64,000 bases of DNA, taken from contig JAJTUQ010000006.1 of the NCBI GenBank assembly GCA_021399445.1, positions 2,046,001 through 2,110,000 of the forward strand, in the 5' to 3' direction. This document shows, one piece after another, positions 33,984 to 44,986 of the stretch (within the stretch, counting starts at the first letter, position 1; the number at the start of each line of letters is the position of its first letter). The notes under the pieces are model-generated. The model ran no database searches and was not told the origin of the DNA. It worked only from the letters and a program-made list of their open reading frames with translations. The translations under genes and the position numbers were made by a program. This DNA comes from Xylogone sp. PMI_703. Taxonomy: Eukaryota > Ascomycota > Leotiomycetes.

Positions 33984-35210
33984 TCAAGCTTTCGCAGCTT
34001 TGGCCTTCTTCGATTTTTTCGCCTTTGGTACATTGTCTTCGACGTCTTTTGCAGCAGCTTCCTTTTGCTTTTTTAGTGACTGCTTCCGCAAAGCAATTTC
34101 AGTGTCCAGTTTATCATCATTGCTGGCAGTCAGTTTTGCCTTCTTCGACTGATTCTCGGCCCCTTCAAGAGATTTCCTCTTCCTCCCGACATTTGCGGCA
34201 ACAGCCTTTCGTTTTTCTTCGGCCTCAGCATCATCGATAACATCCGCATCTTCAACCCACAGCTCATCAGCCAACCAGATCGGTAGAGCTGCAGTCTCTG
34301 GACCTTTGATATGGATTGCCTTGACCCCTCTCCACTTCTGCGGCACAAACTTATCCGTCAGAGCGGTAACAACAGCCTCAACATTTTCCGCAACTTTCTC
34401 GGGTTCCCATGACGCGTAACCAACTCTAACAGAGGTATTTGTTGATGGTGATAGATGTACAAGCGCACCTCGGATAGCCTTTTCAATCTCAGCAGCTATC
34501 TGCTTGGGTTCGCCAGCACGAGGAGCATCGTCTGTCTTCGCACGAGCAATTCGTTTTCCTTCAGATCTGGGAGCTGGTGCTTGCAGGGATACAGGGATCG
34601 GGCGTTTGGTGGTTGATTTATAGAAAGTCTTGCCTAAAAGCTTGGGGAGTTGAGTGATGATCCTGTCATCTGCGCAAAATATGTCGTGTTCGGCAAATAA
34701 TTTACGTTGCGCTTCATATTGTGTAAATTTTGCTTTGATTTTAGAGACACCAATAACCCTGGTAATTCGAGGAGCAAGGTCTGCTGGGAAGGCTGGTGAT
34801 GCCACAATATCTTTGAAGGTACGTTGTGGATCCGCAGTGATCAGACAAATCGTTGTGCTTGCGGATGTATTTAAAGGGTGTGGCAAGGGAACTTTCGATG
34901 GTTTGAGCTTCGTCTCGTTCGTGATATGCTTCTTGGTCGTAAGAGTGAGCCAGATAGGTGTAGATTCATCTTCAGCATCGTCTTCATTGTCTTCTGCAGC
35001 AAGAAGGTTCTTTTTTTCGGACTTCTTCTCTTTATCTTTCTCCGATTCTTTGATATGTTTGAGAAGAGCCTTAGAAGCCTTCAACGTCTGGAAATTAGTT
35101 AGCATAGTGTGGCTTCTCTGCGAAACAAAATAAACTACCTGAGATTTATCAAGTTGGTATGGACTTCCAGACGAAACCTTAGTGGTCAATGTTGTTGTTT
35201 TAGGCGCCAT
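33984..35210 (-). CDS. Ribosomal L1-domain nucleolar protein (Cic1/Utp30-like)
   Basis: Two exons (35210-35139, 35087-33984) encode 391 residues. After a short N-terminus comes KASKALLKHI and a Lys/Glu-rich stretch. The ribosomal L1 fold runs from about residue 70 to 285, with LTTKKHITNETKLKP, the VIGVSKIKAKF block, and IKGPETAALPIW near its end. A Lys/Ala-rich basic tail resembles a nucleolar targeting signal. Yeast relatives Cic1 and Utp30 act in pre-60S and pre-40S assembly. The 51-nt intron has no stop codon and a length divisible by three; a CTAAC branch site before TTTCCAG argues that it is spliced. Which yeast paralogue it corresponds to is uncertain. Confidence 0.82.
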   Translation of the reverse strand: MAPKTTTLTTKVSSGSPYQLDKSQVVYFVSQRSHTMLTNFQTLKASKALLKHIKESEKDKEKKSEKKNLLAAEDNEDDAEDESTPIWLTLTTKKHITNETKLKPSKVPLPHPLNTSASTTICLITADPQRTFKDIVASPAFPADLAPRITRVIGVSKIKAKFTQYEAQRKLFAEHDIFCADDRIITQLPKLLGKTFYKSTTKRPIPVSLQAPAPRSEGKRIARAKTDDAPRAGEPKQIAAEIEKAIRGALVHLSPSTNTSVRVGYASWEPEKVAENVEAVVTALTDKFVPQKWRGVKAIHIKGPETAALPIWLADELWVEDADVIDDAEAEEKRKAVAANVGRKRKSLEGAENQSKKAKLTASNDDKLDTEIALRKQSLKKQKEAAAKDVEDNVPKAKKSKKAKAAKA

Positions 35211-35579
35211 TATTGCGCTTGGTACTGGCAGGGAGTAGGAATCAATTGAACGTTGTAATTTGCAGGTTCAATTGAGATCCAAGCACAGCGAGAATTCCTG
35301 CTGTTATCAGCAGGATAAAGTTTTTGGACCAGGTAGAGATCTGAAATTTTTAGCGATATTCCTTCACCGCCTCAGGCAACAAGACCCACCTAACACCTCA
35401 ATCCGCCCCGCTGCAGGGGGCTACCTATTTTGGTAAATTTAGCTGATAAGATAGGCCCTGAAACTTTTTATGCATAACCCCTCATTAAGACGACTGATCC
35501 ATTCGAATAACCAGGAAACAGGCCTCTACCAATTGCGATCATTTATGCTCCTGCTATCTTGTTGTCTTAGTCTTTAAAT
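35211..35579. other. Bidirectional promoter region
   Basis: 369 bp between the start codons of the L1-domain gene (minus) and GAR transformylase (plus). No specific element was recognised. Confidence 0.5.
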
Positions 35580-36310
35580 ATGCCTCACACTTCATCACCA
35601 ACCAAAATAACGGTTCTTATATCCGGGAACGGATCTAATTTACAAGCACTTATTGATGCAACTAAAAACGAGCTTCCAAACGTGACCATCATCCGAGTCA
35701 TTTCAAACAAAAAGGATGCTTATGGGCTTACCCGTGCCCAGGAAGCTTCAATTCCGACTTTATACCACAATCTCTATGCAAAAGGTAAATATCTTACTCT
35801 GGGAGAGAAGGATCCGGAAGTGAAACGACAAGCCCGAGAAAAGTATGATGCGGATCTTGCAAGTTTGGTACTTGCAGATGGACCAGACTTAGTTGTATGT
35901 GCCGGATGGATGCATATCCTCGCGCCTACTTTTTTGGATCCATTGAAAGAGAAGAACGTCCCCGTTATAAACCTCCATCCAGGTATGATTTAGTTAGTAT
36001 CCTATTTATAGTCGTTTATGCTTATTATAAAGCTCTTCCTGGGAAATATGACGGCGCTGGTGCTATTCAGAGAGCCTACGATGACTTTCAAGCCGGAAAA
36101 CTTGAGAATGGTAAAACTGGTATTATGATCCACTTTGTAACCGCTGAAGTGGATAGAGGCGAGCCTATTGTGGTTAGAGAGATCGAATGCAAGGCCGGGG
36201 AGTCATTAGAGGAGCTGGAAAGCAGAATTCATGAGCATGAGCATGAGCTTATTGTGGAAGGAACCGGACTAGCAATTGCAAAATTATGGCAACAGAGAGC
36301 TGAATCATGA
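35580..36310 (+). CDS. ADE8: Phosphoribosylglycinamide formyltransferase (Ade8-type)
   Basis: Two exons (35580-35982, 36033-36310) encode 226 residues, the normal size of the monofunctional enzyme. The phosphate-binding loop is SGNGSNLQA (about 15-23). The active-site block VVCAGWMHIL is followed by INLHPALPG, whose histidine (H133) and the upstream asparagine are catalytic in the family; the intron splits this motif at the alanine codon. A later block, TGIMIHFVTAEVDRG, carries the conserved aspartate. The enzyme transfers a formyl group from 10-formyl-tetrahydrofolate to GAR in de novo purine synthesis in the cytosol. The start ATG is immediately after an AT-rich leader. Confidence 0.95.
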
Positions 36311-36511
36311 TATAGTATGGTGTGGATTATTTGTGATAATTCATGTGAATAAGCTCTCATCTCTTGCACTCCCTCTGTTTACTAACGTCTTAAGATGTCC
36401 CAACAAACCTCAAGAGATGAACCCGAACAATCTTTCCATCAGATGGAACGTATGGAACTCAACATATTGCTACTGTTCTCATCATAATGCTACAAGATAA
36501 ACAATCCGATA

Positions 36512-37459
36512 TCATAGTGAGATTCGAAATTCGACCTCCTCATCTCTATTTTCTGAGTCGTTACCCTGCAGGGATCCTTCCCTATAAAGGACATTTCTGT
36601 CCCTTATCCAGTGGAACAAACAAGATCCGCAGCCAGATCTTGCGCCAAACGAGTTCAACTCAATCAGTGAAATCTTTCCTGTTGGCTCATCATACATGAC
36701 ATCAAATGTAAAGCCCTGCTTGGGAACTAGAGTATCCAGTTCCCCGCCCCTTCCAGTCCTAGCCTCATCAAGAATTTCCTCTCGGGTCTGTTTGATGCCT
36801 TCCAAAATCTTCTTCAAAACAGCATCCACCTCGTCCATTGGCCGGTCACGGAATACAGACGGTTGATGCCACCGATATTGAGAGACGCCTGTAATCCTTG
36901 CGAATGGTGGGGCACAGAAAACACGGAATTCCAGGTCCGTCCGCATTCGATTGTTATATGGAAGGAAGAACAAATCAATTAAAGGCACATCTCTGTTTAA
37001 CATGCCCGTTATGGCCTTCACAGCTCGATGGGACGTGGTAAGCCGTAAGATAATTTCGTCAACTGTCCGCAATGGCTTGGTTGTTCCGACTCCATCTTTA
37101 GGAGAACAAGCATCAAGTCTAAGGAACAAGCCTTCTGTGGGAAAGATCAATTTGGAGAAGGATGGAGCTATGTCATCAGCAAGTTCCTCTGCATACATGC
37201 GGTTTAACTCCCGAGTATGAAGAGAACTCTGCGATGCTGCAAGGAGAAGCCGGGCTTGAGAAGGGGAAAGACTAATTGTTTGTATCTTATTTGGGTCGAT
37301 GTTCTGCGAGCGTAGGATCAATGGTAGCCACCGCTTGAAGTGACTGGCCTTTTCATTGGGAATTTCAAGGCCTGGAGCTTCTTCTACGCTATGGAAGTTA
37401 CTATCATAATCGTCCTGGTTTTCATCTACTAGATGAGCGTCGACGACTACTAGCTTCAT
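36512..37459 (-). CDS. Cdc123/D123-family-like protein, intronless
   Basis: A single exon of 315 residues. It matches the D123 fold in the same order as the true CDC123 gene at 58.6 kb. DLEFRVFC here corresponds to CEFRCFVRD there; ITGVSQYRWH to [18 protein letters not shown] to FVFDIYLP; and IELNSFG to LMDINPW. The Glu/Asn pair in the last block would be the metal-binding position of this ATP-grasp-like fold. Overall identity to Cdc123 looks low, and the N-terminus (MKLVVVDAHLVDENQ) differs. It is therefore probably a divergent paralogue, not the eIF2 assembly factor itself. Function unknown. It ends about 200 bp from the convergent GAR transformylase gene. Confidence 0.7.
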   Translation of the reverse strand: MKLVVVDAHLVDENQDDYDSNFHSVEEAPGLEIPNEKASHFKRWLPLILRSQNIDPNKIQTISLSPSQARLLLAASQSSLHTRELNRMYAEELADDIAPSFSKLIFPTEGLFLRLDACSPKDGVGTTKPLRTVDEIILRLTTSHRAVKAITGMLNRDVPLIDLFFLPYNNRMRTDLEFRVFCAPPFARITGVSQYRWHQPSVFRDRPMDEVDAVLKKILEGIKQTREEILDEARTGRGGELDTLVPKQGFTFDVMYDEPTGKISLIELNSFGARSGCGSCLFHWIRDRNVLYREGSLQGNDSENRDEEVEFRISL

Positions 37460-38348
37460 GGCGGATATTTATGAGGTGGTAGTGTAGCGTACAGGTGTTC
37501 GCGCTGTCACACCTTGTATGTTCAGAATAGGTACATGTTCTATACTATATATGCTTGAAAAATCTCCATTTGGGGATTTGATAGCAAGAAGCCTCGCATT
37601 GTAATTACCAGACTGCACCACTCTAAACCTCGGGGTGACTCACTCTGGTTTTCTTGGGTATCCTTAATTTCCCCTCTCGGGAATCCAATAAAACCTACTG
37701 TTGGTCACAGTTACATTGCTCCAGACTGGGTTGAAGGAACGGTAATTATTTGCGAGTATTATTGCGACCTTAGCTAGAACAATAGGAAGAAGTAGCTATT
37801 GCAATATCAAATCACTGAATAAAATGGGATTCCATGCCAATTCTGTGCCAAGGCTGGGCGTCTGGGCCCATTTTGCTGACAGGGTCCGGAGTAGAATTTC
37901 GGACAATGGCTAAGCTCGGTTCAGATATTTTGGTATGCCAACTGGTTGTGTTTCCAAGCCGACTGTTTACTAGAAAGACAGGAATGGATACCTCAATGAG
38001 CCTCGCCAGCCTTGTGAGGTATCTTGAAATCAATTACCTAGGGCACTCGGATAATTAATTACCCGCTTTCGCAGACTGGAAAACTCTTCCATTGTTGATG
38101 AATAATCGCTATGATATCATAAAGATTGTGATGCCTAAGGCTGTAACTTGCACAGTCTGTAAGCCTTAGAAATGGCTTACGGTTGACTTCCGCTCGTAAT
38201 CACGGATACCCCTCAGATCCGCCTCGGCTTCCGGTTCTTACTAAAGACACCCTCAACCCTTTGGTAATTAATTCGGCTTCCTTCTCACCTCTTCTCAACC
38301 ACCAACTTTTTTGAGATCGGCGACATCCATTCAATTTGACTTCTGAAA
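37460..38348. other. Divergent promoter region, 0.9 kb
   Basis: Lies between the start codons of the Cdc123-like gene and GTP cyclohydrolase II. A CT-rich leader precedes the latter. No gene is recognised. Confidence 0.5.
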
Positions 38349-39614
38349 ATGCCCACTATGGAGGAAGAGAAGATTACTAGGGATGAGGATACCTTCTCAG
38401 AAGTTCCTCCGGTCTATTCACCCCGCCCAATTCCCGTTTCCCGTGCCATCTCCGAACTCGAACTCACACACCCACAGCTAAATAGCAATGGCCCAACTTA
38501 TAGGGATACACCAGCATCTTCAACACATTCTCAATCTCGTACGCAGTCACCACCGATGGATCTCCCGGGTCTGATTTCTCCCCAATTCACTCCTCCTTCA
38601 ACCCCGGGCACTCAAACACCGGCAATTCCGTTGCACCAACGTCCGGCACGCTCTATCCCAGTTGACAGTACTATCGATGACCCAAAATCTAGCAATTGTG
38701 GCACAAAACACCCAAAGCTACTCGAAAAATTACCGGTAGTGAACTGTGTGGTTCGTGCACGCATACCCACAACTACAGGCGCAGAAATGTTCTTGCATTT
38801 GTATCAGAATGACCAAGATAATAAGGAACACCTTGCGATTGTTTTTGGAAACCAAATTCGCTCCAAGAGTTTAGATGCCGTAAGAGAAGGAGAGACTGAA
38901 ATGGATAGGTTAATCCGGGGAGCATATACTGGGCGGTTGTACCCAGGAAGAGTGAGCAGTAAAGATGCAGAAAATACAGAGAGCAAGGAAGGAAACGTTG
39001 AAGAACATCAACATTCGGCGGAACCTACCCTTGTTCGCATCCATTCCGAGTGCTATACTGGTGAAACAGTCTGGTCCGCTCGCTGCGATTGTGGTGAACA
39101 ACTTGATGAGGCCGCTCGGCTTATGTCATTACCATGCCCCTCTGACCCTTCCAGGGTAACTGGCGGAATAATTATCTACCTGCGTCAAGAAGGTCGCGGA
39201 ATTGGTCTTTCTGAGAAACTGAAGGCCTACAATCTCCAAGACTTGGGCTCAGATACCGTTGAGGCAAACTTGTTATTAAGACATCCTGCTGATGCGAGAA
39301 GTTATGGGCTGGCAACTGCGATATTGCAGGATCTAGGTCAGAATGAGATTAGACTACTGACCAATAACCCTGATAAAGTCCGGGCTGTAGAAGGACCGAA
39401 TAGAGAAGTCATCGTGAAGGAGAGGGTGGCTATGATACCACTTGCTTGGAGAGGAGCAGGTGGAATTAGAAGCAAGGAAGTTGGAGGCTACTTGAAGACG
39501 AAGGTACGTTCGCTTCATTCTTTATTATTCGAAATGGCATAAACTAACTCCGATTGTTATGATTAATAGATAGAGAAAATGGGCCATATGCTACAGATGG
39601 CTGAAGCGTCGTGA
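38349..39614 (+). CDS. RIB1: GTP cyclohydrolase II (riboflavin synthesis)
   Basis: Two exons (38349-39503, 39570-39614) encode 399 residues. The first about 115 residues are Pro/Ser/Thr-rich and probably disordered, as in other fungal Rib1 proteins. The catalytic core follows: [10 protein letters not shown] and ARCDCGEQ supply the zinc ligands C235, C246 and C248, and [10 protein letters not shown] contains the active-site arginine. LLTNNPDKV is the late conserved block. The enzyme converts GTP to 2,5-diamino-6-ribosylamino-pyrimidinone phosphate plus formate, the first step of riboflavin synthesis. The last exon adds only 14 residues. The start ATG is the first in frame. Confidence 0.95.
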
Positions 39615-40209
39615 TATGCCGCATCCGGAAGACGACAAAAATCTTGCAACAGGCCTCTTTAGCATCCTTTTCGAAAACCTACGCCAAAACCACTTAAACC
39701 CTTAAATCAATTTCTCCAGGCAAATCAATCCGGATTTTCATTATTTCAACCTTGCATTCACATGGATACCTTTCATAGATTTATGGAAAACGAAAATAAC
39801 GTCATATATACACACGCATATAACTATACGATCACTCTGGGACAATGCATTCTTTTTCTACGATGATATAAGTGTTTGTTTTCCGTTGGCGTCTGCGCGT
39901 TACTATTTTTGGTCTGGGGGGTATGAAGGGAACTTGGGTTGCAAACATACAACGGGAGAGGGCTCCTCCTTTTTGGAATACAATGGAAAGTAGTTGGATT
40001 AGCGATGTTAGAGCAAATGAGGGGACTCAAAAGTTTCTATAGGCTGAATTATTGCTGAGATATAGTGGAAGAGATAGTGAGATATCAGATACCTTGTAGC
40101 TCCATAGAAATTCAAATTTCCAAACGGATGCAGCGCATTCATGTTCCTTATTTAATCATAGTATACTATTATTATGGTCTATTCTAATTAGATATCTCTA
40201 TTTAGAACG
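39615..40209. other. Convergent 3' flanks
   Basis: Spacer between the stop codons of GTP cyclohydrolase II and the permease. AT-rich in its second half; nothing else recognised. Confidence 0.5.
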
Positions 40210-42106
40210 TTACTCTTTAATCTCCCTCTTCATCTCATTACTTCCTTCCGTTACATTTCCCTCAACGGTCTTCCCTACCTCTGCCTTCTCTAATGCTCCA
40301 GGCTCATCAATATTCACGCCTAAGTTCCTCGCAGCCTCAATCTCTTTCAAAGGTCCAACGAACCACTTTCTTGCTGATATAACCCAAGCTGACAATGAAA
40401 ATACAGCGATAATCCCCACTGCAACAACCGTGTAGTTAAGCGTTTGGCTTGTCACTGGATTTGCAGTTGGAAGGCAAAAAATGATACTGATGAATCCGAT
40501 CCACAAAACACCTATCAATGCAATAGGCTTAGAGAGGCGGCCCAAGTTGAAAGGCCCTTTGCGCGGGGTGAAGGTTTTGGAGTAGAGCAGACCTAGAAGA
40601 ATAGGAATGCCGTAGGATATATAAAGACCAATTGTAGCAATAGAAGTCGCAGCCGCGAAAGCAACGGACGATCCAAGAGAAGGAAGAGAGAGACAAAATG
40701 CAAGGAATGCAGCTAGCCACACGGTTCGTACAGGAGAACGGAATCGATCATCCACGCTATGGAAGAATCGTGGAATCCCACCATCACGACTAAAAGCGAA
40801 CATCATTCTACTATTACTCGTCATGGAGAAAAGACCACAGTGCCAGACACAGATTATAATAAGACTCATCAGCACCACTGCTCCATCGTCTCCAAAGATA
40901 TCAACCAGAATCTGCAGAACAGGCTGCTGGAACCGCTCAGAGTTAACCGTATTGTCGAAGTTTTGGATTGAGAAGAGGAAGGAGAGGATAACGAAAAATC
41001 CGAAGAGGGCAGAGAAGCCCACGGAACTTATCACACCGATAGGTGCGCTCCATGATGCCTTGCGAGTCTCCTCAGACAGATGTGCTGAGGCATCAAATCC
41101 GGTGATAGTGTACTGACTCATGAGAATACCGCAGCAGGCAACATAAGCTGGCGAAGCACGAACACTCCAACCTGGATCTCCGGTGCCATCATTGAAGGTA
41201 GCAAAGACAAATTTTGCGCTTTGATGTGTAGGTGCTTTTGCTAGAACCGCAATTGCAATAGACGTCACTCCTAGCGAATGCAATGCTATAGAGGAATTGT
41301 TGAGATATCGGAGAATGCGCACGCCGAACGTGTTAACCACACCATGAGAAACCAAGATGGCTGCATAGATACCGACTGTTTTAGCAGCTGTAGGCTGGTA
41401 AGATGATTTCACTGTCGCAATTGTTGAAATAAGGCCCGCACATCCAAAGCTAATACCGGTGGTGACGGCAACCTGACCGAGGAAGTTGAACCTGCCATCA
41501 AAGTTAGTGCATTGTCCTTCTGAACTTTCTAAAGCTACTCAAATACTCACCACCCGGTGATCCAAGCCCAGAAAGCTGAATGCTTAGGCGGCGCAAGCAT
41601 CGCTGCCCAGTAATATGGTCCTCCAGCAGTTGGAATTGCAGATACAATCTCGGCCATACCCAAGGCGACAATGAGGGTAAAGAAGGACACCACTATCCAT
41701 CCCACAGACATGACTAAAAATAAGGAGTTAGCAAAATATATGATATACCAAATATGCCGTACTTTCACATACCTCCAGGACCTCCAGTAACAAGACCATA
41801 TTCGAACAATGTGGTGATACCCGTTATAACTGACTATCAATCGCAGGAATCAGCTATCAATGGCCCAACTTTTCCACAATATGCCATTTCAATTATCTTA
41901 TCCCCCAATGAGCAACATGAGCATATGAGAGCAAGAACGGCACTCACGATAATTGAGAAGGAGATTCCAAAATTGTGCATCAGACCCCAATCGCGACGCA
42001 ACTCCTGCTTGTATCCAAACTCGGCCAATTCCTCCTCGTCTGCGATCTCTACGGGGTTACTCGATCTGCGCGAGACGACTCTTTCTGGATCCGCCATGGT
42101 CGCCAT
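40210..42106 (-). CDS. GABA/amino-acid permease (APC superfamily)
   Basis: Four exons (42106-41948, 41833-41773, 41713-41551, 41491-40210) encode 554 residues with about 12 membrane segments. The N-terminal FGYKQELRRDWGLMHNFGISFSI block, the GITTLFEYGLVTGGPG segment and SAIPTAGGPYYWAA are typical of the fungal GABA/choline permease group (Uga4/Hnm1-like). A later stretch, GFDASAHLSEET, is the conserved TM6 region. The substrate may be GABA, another amino acid or choline. The start is the ATG in a strong context (ACCATGG); a second ATG three codons on (MADPERV) is possible. Several GATA-factor sites lie upstream and suggest nitrogen control. The third exon junction sits inside the ITGWFNFLG segment. 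Confidence 0.88.
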
Positions 42107-42524
42107 GGTGCGCAAAGAGCTGTCTGCTCAAAATCGCACGGGTAATACAACAAACGCCAATTGCAGATATAGCAATCCGAAAAGAAGCACAATGACTGCC
42201 TTTTAAGCTCACGATCACAGCTCCAGTCCCAGCTCCACAATTTTGCCCCCTCCGCACTTTGCGCGCCTCGGCTCTCAAGTGGATCTGGGCCTAGCTTGTT
42301 GTATTACTCGATTCAACTCGTAAGAGGAATCCGGGCACGAGATCGCCAATGACGACGCTGCGATCCAATTGCTGAAGGGAAAAGCTGCGAACTCGCCAGA
42401 GTCGCGACTCGTATGTACTGTCGTAGCTACGGCGATTTCAAAATAGTTTTCACTGCTCAGCAAAAGAGCGCATGGAATACGGTGCGACAATAAATGAAAA
42501 GGAAAGAGTAACAAGAGATGAAGC

Positions 42525-42720
42525 TGATAATAAAATCAATGGCTAATGGGGGTTGGTCAAGATAGCGGCGAAAACTTGCGACCTGACAAGGACAAGGCAA
42601 AGGGCTATCTATCTACCTTGATAGAGAAAGTTGAACCGACTATCCATCATATATCATCACATGGGTCTCGCGATAAACCGTCTACCTTCTTGGTCCCTCA
42701 CAAGTTCCCAAAAGAGATAG
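42525..42720. promoter_or_regulatory. Cluster of HGATAR (AreA/GATA-factor) sites
   Basis: Seven matches to HGATAR fall within 196 bp: TGATAA 42525, AGATAG 42560, two overlapping CTATCT at 42605 and 42609, TGATAG 42619, CGATAA 42671 and AGATAG 42715. The cluster is 0.42-0.61 kb upstream of the permease ATG. AreA-type GATA factors activate amino-acid permeases when good nitrogen sources run out. Binding is inferred from sequence alone. Confidence 0.5.
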
Positions 42721-43102
42721 CTTGGGGGGGCAAGCCGTGGCGAACCCCGTCTAGAATCCATCACGGTGGTCGAGCCAGTAGAGAAGCTCGGAAAGCACTG
42801 AGAAGAAATGACAGCTGCCATCAGAAGCTTGGTGGTGTTGCGCCATGTCCGGAACCACCGAAGAAGCTTGCGATAAGTCCTTCAGGGTTACGTACAATCA
42901 CTGGTAAGGAGGACCCTCCGGGGCCGAGGGTCCCCATGTCTTATCTCTGTGTATCTTGGCGTGGATTATTATCCCCTCTCGTGGTACTGTAGACGTCAAT
43001 CGGACTATTTTTGAGCGTCCGTCAAGAATCACGTTCTCTGACGATGAAGTGATTAAGCTTATTTATCATATTTCTTCATCGCGCCTGGATTGCATTGGTT
43101 TG

Positions 43103-43141
43103 CTACCAGACAGCTCCCAAGAGCTGTGAGCTATCTGGTAG
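43103..43141. repeat. Imperfect inverted repeat with nested hairpin
   Basis: The 14-bp arms 43103-43116 and 43128-43141 match as reverse complements except at one position. Inside, ACAGCTC-CCAA-GAGCTGT (43110-43127) forms a second, perfect 7-bp stem that shares the left arm. The two folds exclude each other. No neighbouring gene explains it. Confidence 0.55.
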
Positions 43142-43519
43142 TAAACACTGAAGGCGGCTCGGGACGCTCGAGCCCATAGCTGTTTGAGATAAGCTTGTTA
43201 CTGCCACGTGACCATGTACGACACCAAGATCCACAAAAAGAAAGTGAGATAGAAAATATTAGGAAGTCCAATATGCAGTATCAAGGAGTTCCAAGTACTC
43301 TAACATATCAAAAGTATTCATGCTGGGTTAGTTGTGTATCCGGGTCCACTTTGAGAGCTTCGGCCGAGAAAGTATAATTATGTAATAATGAAAGGAAACA
43401 AAAGAAATCAATATGCTTAGTGTGATCTTTCTTATTTCATATTCAGTCCTCTTCATAAGATTGCTAGTAGGAATCTAAAAAGATACAGCGGATGAAAAAT
43501 CTACAAAAATATAATTTTT

Positions 43520-43601
43520 CGACGCAGAACGGATTCGAACCGTTGCCCCCGAAGGGATGTGATTTCTAGTCACACGCATTAGACCACTCTGCCACTGCGC
43601 C
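43520..43601 (-). tRNA. tRNA-Ser (anticodon AGA)
   Basis: On the minus strand, acceptor GGCGCAG pairs with CTGCGTC. The anticodon loop CT-AGA-AA (anticodon 43565-43567) sits on a TGTGA/TCACA stem. A long variable arm (TCCCTTCGGGGGC) and the T arm AACGG-TTCGAAT-CCGTT follow. The long variable arm and AGA anticodon identify a class II serine tRNA. It is 82 nt, with no intron. Confidence 0.95.
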
Positions 43602-44986
43602 TCTCGCTTATTCGTTCTTTCATATATGATTTTATGAACCTTTTTGAGTCATCGGTGTGTACCGACCGTGGAGACTCCTTACACCGCTTGGTGGATTTCT
43701 CTTGCTAGGATTGCTGGGGTGCTTACGGTAATCCTACCAATACTGTACCAACGCATAACATCTACCATAAATTAGGAAAAAGGTTTTGGCATCATAACAA
43801 CCCCAATGCAAGGAACCTGGATGAAGATCAGTAAGCGTGGCTTCATCTCAATCGTCAAAGCGATCGGAGGAATTCCCTAGCCAGCGGCCTATTCCTGTTT
43901 TCAAATTCTTCCTTCCATTGACTTGCTATCTAGGCTCCCGAAATGGGGCAGATTCGTGGAGACACGTTCAACATGCATCTCGGTAAACGCGACCAGCTTG
44001 CAGCAATCACGAACTTGGCGCAAAGTCTCAAGTAGGAAGGTACGTACAAGTTCATTGTGATGTCAAGCGGAAAAATGACCTCGGGCTTGATCAAGCAATT
44101 CTTAAATGAGGAGCTTATCTTTTACAACAGTCAATAATTTGCTGCCAACATCCCGGCTCATGGGAGAAAGAGGCTCATGGCACAGAAATAGCATTACCTT
44201 GGCAAGCCCTCAGTTGATATCTCGACCGCACAGCACTGCGAGAGCGCAATTATCGAAATCAAAGGTGGGGTCCTCGGGGCGATCCTGTTGGTTCCTGAGT
44301 TTTCGGCTTCCATTGCTCTTCTAGATCCTCGACAAAGAAAGGCCCAGCTCAGGTCCAGCTGTCTCCCGTATCTGCGTGGCGTATTGCTTCACTTATCAGC
44401 AACTACCCCTCACGATACAAGATCCTAACTCGAGCCCCCGGAAGCATTGATCAGTCTTGATCGGCGGGGATCCGGTGTCTGCCTGCATCGACGAGCCACG
44501 ATGTACAGCTAAGCTGCAGAGAACGTCATGGATCCCATGCTGGACACAGTAGGAGGGCGGTTCGTCACATCATGCCGGATGACGGTGTTGAGAGCTCTAG
44601 GTAAGCCGTTCATGCGAACTTGTTTTCTTGATCCTTCTGTCTTTCGTATCAACCAGCCTCTAGGGCTGTACAACAGTTGAGCCACAATAAACCTAAGCAT
44701 TGCTTAACCTGAGATTGGACGATTGGGAACAAAATGTGTATCTTTTTGCTCTACTGTGGTTCTCTTTACTTTTCATAACCGGGATCAGGGCTCACCCTGA
44801 CCTCCTCTCTCTACCCTGCTTACACGTGTACCATAGTCCTTTGCATGGCTCATCCTGCAAGCATAAAAGCATGGGGACCCCCCATGATGTTGTGCTGTTT
44901 ATTTAGTATCCTTTTCCCGTACCACCCGGGAACAGCTTTTCCAGAGCTCTGAGCTTCTCAACTTCTCTTAGAGAGTGAGTGCTAAG
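43602..44986. other. Intergenic, 1.4 kb
   Basis: Between tRNA-Ser and the S10 carboxypeptidase. Only short, unsupported open frames. The last part should be the carboxypeptidase promoter. Confidence 0.5.

Larger units (their letters stand above)
42107..43519. other. Intergenic, 1.4 kb upstream of the permease
   Basis: Contains a dense cluster of GATA-type sites and an imperfect hairpin (both listed). An ATG-initiated frame of 148 codons (42546-42992) has no recognisable domain and is not called as a gene. Confidence 0.5.

Noticed and set aside
33706..33987. 93-codon minus-strand frame next to the L1-domain gene
   Set aside because: It overlaps the stop codon of that gene on the same strand in another frame and most likely represents its 3' UTR.
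42546..42992. 148-codon ATG-initiated frame upstream of the permease
   Set aside because: No recognisable domain, no clear splice or promoter context, and it overlaps the GATA-site cluster. A frame of this length can occur by chance in balanced GC sequence.
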